A DNA stretch of 35,228 nucleotides from Fuerstiella sp. (GTDB lineage: Bacteria; Planctomycetota; Planctomycetia; Planctomycetales; Planctomycetaceae): NCBI GenBank assembly GCA_014238335.1, contig JABABI010000074.1, forward strand, positions 229 through 35,456, written 5' to 3'. Of this stretch, positions 10,197 to 17,667 are shown one piece after another. Every line of letters starts with the position of its first letter. Positions within the stretch are counted from its first letter, which is position 1. The notes beneath the pieces were generated by a model, which ran no database searches, was not told where the DNA came from, and saw only the letters and a list, made by a program, of their open reading frames with translations. Position numbers and translations under genes: made by a program.

Positions 10197-10352
10197 TTGT
10201 TCTGGCTGGCGGGGTTGCTGTTTTTTGCGATTGTATCGTTAACGGCCGCGAATGAATGCCAGACGTTTGTTGACGGATTTGAGGAGAAACCAAAAGACGT
10301 CGAAGACCGTGCGTTGTTTCTTACCTCGGATGGCCGGTGTCGGACTAATTGA
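10197..10352 (+). CDS. Possible small exported peptide or gene remnant (51 aa, TTG start)
   Basis: A short frame beginning at TTG reads as a hydrophobic signal-like helix (FWLAGLLFFAIVSLTAANE) followed by about 30 polar residues ending SDGRCRTN. No convincing ribosome binding site precedes it. It could be a small secreted peptide, the 5' remnant of a decayed lipoprotein or secreted-protein gene, or chance. It is the only gene-like content seen in the 439-base gap 10072-10510. Confidence 0.22.
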   Translation: MFWLAGLLFFAIVSLTAANECQTFVDGFEEKPKDVEDRALFLTSDGRCRTN

Positions 10353-10378
10353 CAGTCTTAGGCTATCTTATCTAACTG
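10349..10378 (+). promoter_or_regulatory. Candidate sigma-70-like promoter for the downstream HEAT/YHS gene
   Basis: A perfect TTGACA lies at 10349-10354. Possible -10 boxes are TATCTA (14-base spacing) or TAACTG (18-base spacing), neither ideal. It is about 135 bases upstream of the ATG at 10511. Confidence 0.28.
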
Positions 10379-10510
10379 TAAATTCCGTCAACCGGATTAG
10401 AAATACAACATCGGTTTCAACGGTCAAGTTAGCGTGCAGGTATTGGCAGGCCGAAGTACACCAATACAAATGAAATGTAGCGATCTCGTAAGCTCACGGA
10501 GGATCTAACG

Positions 10511-11740
10511 ATGTCCAACCTGGACCGTCGCGCGCTAAATTCGTGTATAGTCGTTCTTACACTTACCTTGTTTTGGTCCCTGGCGATGGTCCCCAATGCT
10601 GTCAGCCAGGACAAGGCAGCGCCGCCCTGGGGTGAGTTTCTGCGTCAAGGACGCTGGCCAGGCTTTGACCGCCTTCTGCGGCGTCCATTTCGGATGTCCC
10701 CGGAAGAAGAGGTGAATGGACTGGCAGCCAAACTTCGTGCACGGGAACTGGACATTCCCAATCGTAAGAGGGCAGTCAACTACTTGAAGACTTTTCATTG
10801 CGCAAAGTTTCCAGAAGCACGAGACATGTTGATTGACGTGCTTCTCAACGACAAATGGGAGCCAGTTCGCTACGAAGCCGCCCTGGGGCTGCGGGATATG
10901 TTTGCGAACTGCGCCTGTGGGAAACAGGACGACAAGTCCAATTCGGAGGTCCGACAGGATCGCCAGCGTGGTGCTCCCGATGCAGGCAGCCCAAAGCACT
11001 GTGCGTGCTGCTGTGATACCGATACTCTGAACAAAATTGCGAAGGTTGCCTACGAAATTAAGGACAACGGATGCTGTCTGGAACCTTCCCGGCGAGTGCG
11101 TGAAATGGCGGTTGAGGCGATCAAAGCGTGCGGCGTGCCGTGTCACTATCAGCCATACAAGGCAATCGATGAGCAAGGACCGCCAGCCTTGGAAGCGGGT
11201 CAAAATCAAATCAACGGCGGAGGGGAATTTATCCCACCTCCCACCAGGGAAATCACGCCGGCATTGCCCATGACACAGTCCAGCCCCACACCGATCTCTC
11301 GTCTAACGAAGGTGTGCCTTGTTTCTCTGAAACAGGGGCAACGACTGACCCCAAGCAATCGTTTCTCGGCCAATCATCGCGGCCGAACTTACTTCTTTGC
11401 CAGTCAGGCAGCATTGGAAGAATTCAAGCGATCTCCGGAAGAATATTCCGTAGCGTTTGGTGGGTGCGACCCGGTTCATTTTGTGAATACGCATGAGGTT
11501 CTGGAGGGGCGATTCCTTGTAACACACAACGGTACGTATTACATGTTTGCCACGAAGGAAAACTACAACCGTTTCAAGTCCGACGTTGCCCGCTACACGG
11601 GAAAAAAGACGGACAAGACGAAACTGGTGTCAGCAACGAAACTGGTGTCAGCAACGAAACTGGTGTCAGCAACGAAACTGGCCCCGGAGACAGAAGTTGT
11701 GCCAGAGGCGGAAGTTGTGCCAGCTGAGCAAGGTCGATAG
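10511..11740 (+). CDS. Exported HEAT-like / YHS-like protein, function unknown
   Basis: The start ATG has a strong GGAGGA about 7 bases upstream. Residues 11-33 form a signal peptide or anchor (CIVVLTLTLFWSLAMVPNAVSQ), so the 409-residue product is probably periplasmic or exported. Residues about 75-215 look like HEAT-type helix pairs (AVNYLKTF..., PVRYEAALGLRDMF, RRVREMAVEAIKACG), interrupted by Cys clusters (CACGK, CACCC, CCLEP). Residues about 263-365 contain two YHS-like stretches (YFFASQAALEEFKRSPEEY and YYMFATKENYNRFKSD), a fold often linked to metal binding. The C-terminus has three KLVSAT repeats and two EVVPE/A repeats. It is followed by an intrinsic terminator. No specific role can be assigned. 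Confidence 0.85.
   Translation: MSNLDRRALNSCIVVLTLTLFWSLAMVPNAVSQDKAAPPWGEFLRQGRWPGFDRLLRRPFRMSPEEEVNGLAAKLRARELDIPNRKRAVNYLKTFHCAKFPEARDMLIDVLLNDKWEPVRYEAALGLRDMFANCACGKQDDKSNSEVRQDRQRGAPDAGSPKHCACCCDTDTLNKIAKVAYEIKDNGCCLEPSRRVREMAVEAIKACGVPCHYQPYKAIDEQGPPALEAGQNQINGGGEFIPPPTREITPALPMTQSSPTPISRLTKVCLVSLKQGQRLTPSNRFSANHRGRTYFFASQAALEEFKRSPEEYSVAFGGCDPVHFVNTHEVLEGRFLVTHNGTYYMFATKENYNRFKSDVARYTGKKTDKTKLVSATKLVSATKLVSATKLAPETEVVPEAEVVPAEQGR
11621..11728 (+). repeat. Tandem 18-bp repeats in the 3' end of the HEAT/YHS gene
   Basis: Three identical 18-bp units at 11621-11674 encode KLVSAT three times. A second pair of similar 18-bp units at 11693-11728 encodes EVVPEA and EVVPAE. Both keep frame and make a low-complexity tail. 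Confidence 0.9.
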
Positions 11741-11767
11741 TCCGTTTCGACCTCCACACCCAATCTG

Positions 11768-11806
11768 AAACGGCACTTTGGAGTATTTCCGAAGTGCCGT
11801 TTTTTT
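11768..11806 (+). terminator. Intrinsic terminator after the HEAT/YHS gene
   Basis: AAACGGCACTT (11768-11778) pairs with AAGTGCCGTTT (11792-11802) around a 13-base loop. The stem runs into seven T residues (11800-11806). It ends the plus-strand unit and separates it from the convergent tssL. Confidence 0.88.
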
Positions 11807-11954
11807 GTTGCGACCAGGCCTATCAGGAAAGAATCAGACTCAACGAAAGTCTTGACGACGTCATATTCATGTCTGTTACGCATACCCAGACATCTTTTTC
11901 TGTCTGACCATGTTACGTCTGACAGGTTAAATTGTGTGGGCTCGATCCGATCGA

Positions 11955-12611
11955 CTATTGTTTGTTCAAGGCATTCTGGGCCAGCAGGATCAGGAACAAC
12001 AATAATGTAATCAGGAAGGCGGCCAGACCGGCCTTTCCAAACGCATTCGAACTCAGCGGTTCTACGTCGCCTTCCAAAGGCTCGCCTTGAATGCCTTCGG
12101 CAGCCTCATGCCGAATACGCCGCTGTAGCTGAGTTGCCCAGTAACGGCGTGCTTCGGCCGGATCCTGATGGCCTCCAGGCATTTCCACACGCAGTTCCTG
12201 CTTGAATGCATCCTCAATGTCGCCAACAAATCCAAGCACGACAGCCAGGTAGTAAAGCTCAGCGACTTCGCTTCCTGACGTGGGTATGGCTTGCTCACCT
12301 TCGACGTAAAACTTCCACGCTCGATTTTGCTCCTTGAAGTACTCCTGTTCCAGCGTGTAATCATCCCAGTCACGAATATGCGCCGTCAGTACCTCATCAG
12401 CCCAGTACACCAGGACACGTTTGACGGTCTGCCATTCGTTTCCGGACAGTCCCGCGACACCGGAATTCACCTTCTGTTCGATCGCCTGAACGTCGGCCAT
12501 GAGTTGTCGCTGGAGTTTGTGGAGTTGTTGCTCGTCCGGCGCAGCCTGAGCCAGCAGTCCCAGGACTTTGAGAAAAAACGGTTCCGCAAGACCGATAACG
12601 GAAGCTGCCAT
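11955..12611 (-). CDS. tssL: T6SS inner-membrane protein TssL (DotU/IcmH family)
   Basis: The 218-residue product matches the short TssL/DotU type: a cytoplasmic helical domain with typical segments (VLVYWADEVLTAHI, YFKEQNRAWKFYVEGE, AELYYLAVVLGFVGDIED) followed by a single C-terminal membrane helix (AGLAAFLITLLLFLILLA), as expected for a tail-anchored protein. No OmpA/peptidoglycan-binding extension is present. The ATG at 12611 was chosen; a GTG two codons upstream is possible, and neither has a strong ribosome site. TssL normally joins TssM and TssJ in the membrane complex and docks TssK. Here it follows tssK by about 160 bases on the same strand, but no tssM follows. Confidence 0.9.
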   Translation of the reverse strand: MAASVIGLAEPFFLKVLGLLAQAAPDEQQLHKLQRQLMADVQAIEQKVNSGVAGLSGNEWQTVKRVLVYWADEVLTAHIRDWDDYTLEQEYFKEQNRAWKFYVEGEQAIPTSGSEVAELYYLAVVLGFVGDIEDAFKQELRVEMPGGHQDPAEARRYWATQLQRRIRHEAAEGIQGEPLEGDVEPLSSNAFGKAGLAAFLITLLLFLILLAQNALNKQ

Positions 12612-12769
12612 GAGCACGAAAACTTTAGGTCCGGTGTGAACGGTAAGTGAGTCGACAAAGACGATCGCGTGTTACGCTGACTCGTGGCCGCGAATGTCGC
12701 GATCAAGCCTGATGAAATGGCATGCCCACGAGCCAGCACGGTTCACGAGAATAAAGAAACTGGTCTGAG

Positions 12770-14182
12770 TTATGAGGACGAACTTTTAATGGCGAAGAGC
12801 GAAAATGCCAGTGAAGCCAGATTGCCGGACTCCCGATCTGAGACATCAATGCGATTTTCTCCACTGACCTGCTCTTCAACACGCCGTTCGTTGAAGCGAA
12901 TTCCAAGGTTCAGACTGCGTTCCACAGCATCCCACGCACCTTCACGGTCAACCCGAAAGTAGTGCCAATTGGACCGTGGAAACGCGCGGGGGGCATCCCC
13001 GACGGGAATGATTCGTACACCACGTCGCCCACCGCTGTAGATCTTATCCACTTCTTCCGCACTGCCGACCTTCATCCCGAGTTCTCGTTCAGACAGTAAC
13101 TCTGCCACTCGTCCGGAACCAATTTCAGCTTCAACACCCACATAGAAGGCCCATGAAGATTCCAGCCACGCGGACTTCAGCCGCACTGTCATCTGAAGTC
13201 CTTCTGACGCAAACGGAATCCGTTCGTAGTCGGCCTCCGCGTCGGGTTCGATGTCGAGAAGTTCACGTAGTTTCGCGAAACAGGGCGCGTTGTTGTCATG
13301 GTCGTAGTACGGGAGATTCGGAAGACGTCGTGCCTTTCGAAAAATGGCAAGGCTACCCACGGCACGGCACAGTTCCAGGTAGATCACGAAGGGGTGAACT
13401 CCGGGTGTAAACGGGAAATGGGCCAGGCCTCCCAGTGCTGTATTCACTGCGTGCAGATGCAGGATTCGCTCAAAGTCTTCCCTGCGACCGCTCGAAAAAG
13501 CAACTCCACGATCGATCATCTGTCTTGCGAGCTGTTCGGCAGTTGCTCCAAGACGGTCATAGACGGACCTGACAAAAGTCTCCAGAGCGGGCCATGCTTC
13601 CTTGACCAGCAGCGGGGGGATGTAATCCGGATCGATTTGCGGCGGAGCCTCTGCCGTTGCGCCCAATTGCAATTGCATGATCGGAATTGCATCATAGCCG
13701 CGGCAGGCCTCATCCCCGATCAGGATCTGAGGGTTCAGTTTGCGGAACTCCAATTCCTGCTGGTTTCCGGCAACGTTCTCGTCTTCCACTTCTTCGGCAT
13801 GCTGAAGGTAACGGACAGACGGGTTGCCCTGCTCAGCAGTATTGGGCATACCGCGTCGCAGCTGTGAGATGCCGACGTAGACGCGCAAACGCGACTCCGC
13901 CGTCCTGAACGAGCCTTTGGGGATTTCAACAGGCGAAATGTGCGCATCCTGCGGGAAACGAAGTTGGGTGCCCTCTTTAAAACGCAGATGGCACTCAGAC
14001 AACGAAACACGCCAGTTTGACAGCGCATCCTGGTCGATTTCCAGCCGGTGCAGCCCATAAGAATAAGGTGAGGCCCAAAGTTCAGACACCGCTGACTTGT
14101 CATGAAAATGCCGTTCGACGGTTTGAAAGTGGTGTGGACGAAGAAAGAGCCCTTCACCCCAGAACAAGGAATCAGAGCCCAT
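12770..14182 (-). CDS. tssK: T6SS baseplate protein TssK
   Basis: The 470-residue product begins with the TssK signature WGEGLFLRPHHFQ and continues with the conserved YSYGLHRLEID and WRVSL segments. The full length agrees with the family. The start ATG has AAGG 7 bases upstream. TssK trimers link the baseplate wedges (TssEFG) to the TssL/TssM membrane complex. It is the first gene of the minus-strand unit tssK-tssL, divergent from the main T6SS operon, with a 370-base region between them. Confidence 0.95.
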   Translation of the reverse strand: MGSDSLFWGEGLFLRPHHFQTVERHFHDKSAVSELWASPYSYGLHRLEIDQDALSNWRVSLSECHLRFKEGTQLRFPQDAHISPVEIPKGSFRTAESRLRVYVGISQLRRGMPNTAEQGNPSVRYLQHAEEVEDENVAGNQQELEFRKLNPQILIGDEACRGYDAIPIMQLQLGATAEAPPQIDPDYIPPLLVKEAWPALETFVRSVYDRLGATAEQLARQMIDRGVAFSSGRREDFERILHLHAVNTALGGLAHFPFTPGVHPFVIYLELCRAVGSLAIFRKARRLPNLPYYDHDNNAPCFAKLRELLDIEPDAEADYERIPFASEGLQMTVRLKSAWLESSWAFYVGVEAEIGSGRVAELLSERELGMKVGSAEEVDKIYSGGRRGVRIIPVGDAPRAFPRSNWHYFRVDREGAWDAVERSLNLGIRFNERRVEEQVSGENRIDVSDRESGNLASLAFSLFAIKSSSS

Positions 14183-14552
14183 TAATCAGCCTTCTAATGC
14201 TCAAACTGCACAATTGTCTTTGCCTCACAGGGATGAGAGCGTGTTCACCGACGTAACCGAACATTCTGAAGAAGAACGCAGGTTATCACAACGAACACGG
14301 ACAAATTACTGCGGCAGCGTTCAAGAGTATTTTTCTGAGTTGAAAGTTTCGGTCGTCATAAGAACCACATGTCTGGTTCGATTGCTCGTGAGGCTGAACA
14401 TATGAACAGCGTTTCTGCTGATGACGGTATATTAATTCTGAAGGACTGTTTTCATAATTGTTGCCCCACAGTCCCGAATTCATGTTTTCCGAAAATTGTG
14501 TTGTTGAAGAGCGTTGAATTGTTTTTCCTAAGGGGTTAACACTAAATGGCAG
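14183..14552. promoter_or_regulatory. Divergent intergenic region between tssK and the sigma-factor operon
   Basis: These 370 bases hold no convincing gene. They must carry outward promoters for tssK-tssL (minus) and for the gene pair with the sigma factor (plus). The stretch is more AT-rich than its surroundings, with a TATATT at 14428-14433 as a possible -10, but no matching -35 box was recognised. Confidence 0.45.
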
Positions 14553-15074
14553 GTGATCAGCTACCCATCTGAGACATACATCACCGATATATTAAGGGGG
14601 CGAAAGGCGTTGGTCAAAAAACGGCCAATCGGCTGGGGGGCACAGGTGTATGAAGAGTTCACTGGCGGGAGGGTTAGTGAGTTGGACAGCAACAGAAGAA
14701 AGACACCAGACAAAGTTGGGCTCTCAATCGATTCGGACACCAGCGACGTGCCAGTGGATTTGGCCCCTGCGCTGGCCGACGTTCTTGAACAGGTTGTTTC
14801 CGCAACGAACACTGGCAATGACTCACCCTCACGAGACGTAGCCCTGCGACGACGTTTGGAACAGGTCGCCGCTCGGCTGGGTGACCAGGTACTGACGGTG
14901 GATCCCGTGCTGGTGTCGTTGCTCGACGCCGTCAACGATCGCATTCGTTTTCTCACGCCACAGGAAAAGCTGGCGATGAATCAGACCGTCGCAAAGACAT
15001 TGTACGACGATTCCGAGTCAAGAGTTCGTCTCGAAAGACTCTGGCATTCATTGAGGAACCGTACTCCACAATGA
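14553..15074 (+). CDS. Unknown protein translationally coupled to the sigma-factor gene
   Basis: Its stop overlaps the ATG of the sigma gene (ATGA at 15071-15074), so the two are translationally coupled. The longest frame starts at GTG 14553 without a ribosome site. A TTG at 14682, with GGGAGGG about 8 bases upstream, would give a 130-residue protein and may be the real start. The product is soluble and acidic at its centre. The C-terminal half is helical (VDPVLVSLLDAVNDRIRFLTPQEKLAMNQTVAKTLYDD). I do not recognise the family. Its position suggests a regulator of the sigma factor, for example an anti-sigma factor, but no FlgM signature is evident. Real gene likely; function unknown. Confidence 0.7.
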   Translation: MISYPSETYITDILRGRKALVKKRPIGWGAQVYEEFTGGRVSELDSNRRKTPDKVGLSIDSDTSDVPVDLAPALADVLEQVVSATNTGNDSPSRDVALRRRLEQVAARLGDQVLTVDPVLVSLLDAVNDRIRFLTPQEKLAMNQTVAKTLYDDSESRVRLERLWHSLRNRTPQ

Positions 15075-15739
15075 AGACAAAAGGCCACAGCTCTACCTCC
15101 GAACTGATACACAGTTGTCAGGGACTCGTCCGTTCCATTGCGTGGAAGATTCATCAGAGGCTTCCAAGAAACATTGATCTGGATGACCTCGTCGGTTTTG
15201 GGCAGATAGGGCTGGCGGAAGCAGCCAGAGATTTTGATCAGACTCGTGGAGTACAGTTTACCACGTACGCCTACTATCGCGTCCGGGGGGCGATTCTGGA
15301 CGGCCTGTCGAAGATGGCGTGGTTTACCAAAGCAGACTACCAGCGCGGGCGTTACGAAAGGTCCGCAAACGACGTCCTGGAAACCACGCCAGACAAGGAC
15401 AAAGCGGACGATGGCACAAATTGGTTCGGGCGAACCGCGCGCTCGTTGTCAATGACGTACCTGATGACTCAGTGGAGCGGCGACAATGCCGCTCTGGAGC
15501 CGTCCGACATGCGTTCACCCTCAGAAGCTGCCGAAGCGACCGATCTGCAGGGAGCCATCAGGCAACTTGTCGACGGCCTGCCCGGGCAGGAACAGAAACT
15601 GATTCGTGGCATCTACTTCGAAGGACTTTCTATCAAAGAGGCTGGAGAAAAAATTGGAATCAGCAAGGCATGGGCGAGTCGGCTTCACGCCCGCACACTC
15701 GAGTCCCTTGCATTTCGTTTGGTAGACGAGCATGATTAG
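15071..15739 (+). CDS. Group 3 RNA polymerase sigma factor (FliA/WhiG/SigF-like)
   Basis: The 222-residue product has a clear sigma region 2 (IDLDDLVGFGQIGLAEAARDFD followed by FTTYAYYRVRGAILDGL, about residues 35-80) and a region 4 helix-turn-helix (LSIKEAGEKIGISKAWASRLHARTLESL, about 185-215). Region 3 between them is degenerate or short. The AYYRVRGAILDGLR-like segment is typical of the FliA/WhiG/SigB class rather than ECF factors. It would direct RNA polymerase to a small regulon. Because it sits directly upstream of tssA, and between the divergent T6SS units, it probably controls the T6SS; no flagellar genes are in the window. The ATGA overlap couples it to the preceding unknown gene. 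Confidence 0.92.
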   Translation: MKTKGHSSTSELIHSCQGLVRSIAWKIHQRLPRNIDLDDLVGFGQIGLAEAARDFDQTRGVQFTTYAYYRVRGAILDGLSKMAWFTKADYQRGRYERSANDVLETTPDKDKADDGTNWFGRTARSLSMTYLMTQWSGDNAALEPSDMRSPSEAAEATDLQGAIRQLVDGLPGQEQKLIRGIYFEGLSIKEAGEKIGISKAWASRLHARTLESLAFRLVDEHD

Positions 15740-15905
15740 CCACGTGGTAAAAAAATGCGCTGTCACAATTAGACAGCTGACTGTTGTTGTGTTTCGGCAC
15801 GGTGCTGCCGTAGACGTATGACCAACGTTCAATTTCGCATGGCAACACAGGTCGTAAATTCGATTTACATTTGAACAGCTGAACACATAAAAACTGGCCT
15901 GACGC

Positions 15906-17027
15906 ATGAATCTGGAACTCGACATCCCCACGATGCTGAACCCGTTTGAGGGTGAGCTCCCCGGTGGAAAAGATTTGCGCGACGACGACGACCCCAGGAA
16001 CCTGTACCGAAGAATTCGCGATTCACGAACCAACGCTCGTGATGTCGAAATACGGGTCGACGAAAAGCGACTTAATAAGGGCGAAAGCCCGGCAGACGCC
16101 ATACGGCAATGGCAAGACGTCTGGAACGACGGACAGGAGTATCTGCAAAGTTGCGGCAAGGATCTCGAAATCGTTGCCTACATGATCGAGGCATCGGTTC
16201 GTCTCGGGGGAATAGGGGGGCTCGCCATGGCCCTGAATCTGACAAAAGAACTTGTCAGAGATTTTTGGGGGCAGTTGCTGCCAACCCCGGACGAGGACGG
16301 CATCGAAACCACGCTCCTGCCGATTTCCAGACTCAATGGCGACGTCATTACTTACCCCCTTCTTCGCGTGCCGATGACCGAAGACACTTCTGTGGGCAAA
16401 TTCGTCATTTGGCAGTATACACAGGCCAAACAACTTGAAAGCCTTAAAGCGGAGGAACGCGAAACGCGAGTCTCGCGCGGAGCTGCCACAGTAGAATTGT
16501 TCAGCCGAGCAGTCGCAGAAACATCCGATGACTTCTACCGAATTCTTGCAGCGGAACTTAAAGAGGCCATGACGGCTGTCGTCGAACTAAACGACATATT
16601 TCAAGAGAAAGTGGGCGAGGAATTGGCCCCGAATCTGTCTAAGTTCAAGAATTCACTGAAGGAGGCAGACGCGACACTGCGAATTGTCGCCGGGGATCGT
16701 CTGGCTCAATCGGAAGAAGAGGGAGAAGAGGAAGATACAGAAACGAGTGAAGGGGCCGACACGGGAAAGAGTGTAGGCGGTGGTGTTCGTGGCGACATCT
16801 CGTCACGCGAAGATGCACTTATCCTTCTTGAAAAGGTAGCCGTTTGGTTTGAGCGGCAGGAGCCGCAGAGTATTCTGCCATCTGAAATTCGCAAAGCGAA
16901 GCGACGCGCTGCGATGACGCCTGAACAGCTGTATATGGATTTAATTACAGACGAAAGTGCACGAGACAGTCTGTTCAAGGATGTGGGAATCGAACAACGC
17001 TCGTCTGAAGACTCCACCGACGAATAG
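15906..17027 (+). CDS. tssA: T6SS protein TssA (ImpA N-terminal domain)
   Basis: The 373-residue product opens like TssA/ImpA proteins (LNPFEGELPGGKDLR, then RDVEIRVDEKRLN), with a central helical region (LEIVAYMIEASVRLGGIGGLAMAL, FWGQLLPTPDEDG). After a Glu/Asp-rich linker (about 270-290), the C-terminus keeps the usual pattern DALILLEKVAVWFERQEPQS...MTPEQLYMDLI. TssA contacts the baseplate and guides sheath and tube polymerisation in the cytoplasm. It begins 166 bases after the sigma gene and is followed by tssB after 64 bases. The ribosome site is weak. Confidence 0.92.
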   Translation: MNLELDIPTMLNPFEGELPGGKDLRDDDDPRNLYRRIRDSRTNARDVEIRVDEKRLNKGESPADAIRQWQDVWNDGQEYLQSCGKDLEIVAYMIEASVRLGGIGGLAMALNLTKELVRDFWGQLLPTPDEDGIETTLLPISRLNGDVITYPLLRVPMTEDTSVGKFVIWQYTQAKQLESLKAEERETRVSRGAATVELFSRAVAETSDDFYRILAAELKEAMTAVVELNDIFQEKVGEELAPNLSKFKNSLKEADATLRIVAGDRLAQSEEEGEEEDTETSEGADTGKSVGGGVRGDISSREDALILLEKVAVWFERQEPQSILPSEIRKAKRRAAMTPEQLYMDLITDESARDSLFKDVGIEQRSSEDSTDE

Positions 17028-17091
17028 AAACGAAGTGTGAACCACAGGTTGCGATCTGTGTACCTGGTGACTCGAAAGAAAGGTCAAACAT

Positions 17092-17667
17092 ATGGCGAAG
17101 TCTTCACAGCAACACAAATTGGATCGAGTGCGAAAGCCTCGTGTTCACATTACCTACGACGTCGAGATAGGCGATGCCGTGGTGAAGAAAGAACTCCCCT
17201 TCGTCATGGGAGTCATGGGGGATTTTTCGGGCAACCCGACCAAGAAACCGGACTCGCTGACGAAACGGAAATTCGTCAATATTGACCGTGACAACTTCGA
17301 CGACGTTATGGCGAAGATAAATCCGGAACTTAATATTCGGGTCAAGAATACACTGCAGGGCGATGACAGCGAAATGGCCGTTCAGCTCAATTTCAAATCT
17401 ATGGAGGACTTCGATCCAGGGCAGATTGTGGATCAGGTTCCGGCGCTTAAGACTCTTATGGAGTCGCGAAATAAACTCCGTGACCTGTTGACAACGATGG
17501 ACCAGTCAGAAGACCTTGAGGCTTTGATGGAGCAGGTCTTGAGTGATACTGCGAAGGTCCAGAAAGCGGCTGGTCAGATGGGCGTGGATTCTCCCGCCGA
17601 AGGTGGCGACAACACCGCAGGTGGCGACAACAACGAAGGTGGCGACAATAACGAAGGAGGCGAATGA
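17092..17667 (+). CDS. tssB: T6SS contractile sheath small subunit TssB (VipA)
   Basis: The 191-residue product has the VipA core: RVHITYDVEIGDAVVKKELPFVMGVMGDFSG, then KRKFVNIDRDNFDDVM and MAVQLNFKSMEDFDPGQIV. It pairs with TssC to build the sheath. The family core ends near residue 165. The last 25 residues are an unusual Gly/Asp/Asn/Glu tail of three GGDN-type hexapeptides. The stop overlaps the tssC start (ATGA), so the two subunits are translationally coupled. Confidence 0.96.
   Translation: MAKSSQQHKLDRVRKPRVHITYDVEIGDAVVKKELPFVMGVMGDFSGNPTKKPDSLTKRKFVNIDRDNFDDVMAKINPELNIRVKNTLQGDDSEMAVQLNFKSMEDFDPGQIVDQVPALKTLMESRNKLRDLLTTMDQSEDLEALMEQVLSDTAKVQKAAGQMGVDSPAEGGDNTAGGDNNEGGDNNEGGE
17602..17655 (+). 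repeat. Three tandem 18-bp repeats encoding the TssB tail
   Basis: Three consecutive 18-bp units encode GGDNTA, GGDNNE and GGDNNE at the very end of tssB. They differ by a few bases and keep frame. Confidence 0.88.

Noticed and set aside
15759..15777. Six-bp hairpin (GCTGTC/GACAGC) after the sigma gene as a terminator
   Set aside because: No T-run follows, and the sigma gene and tssA are likely co-transcribed; too weak to call.
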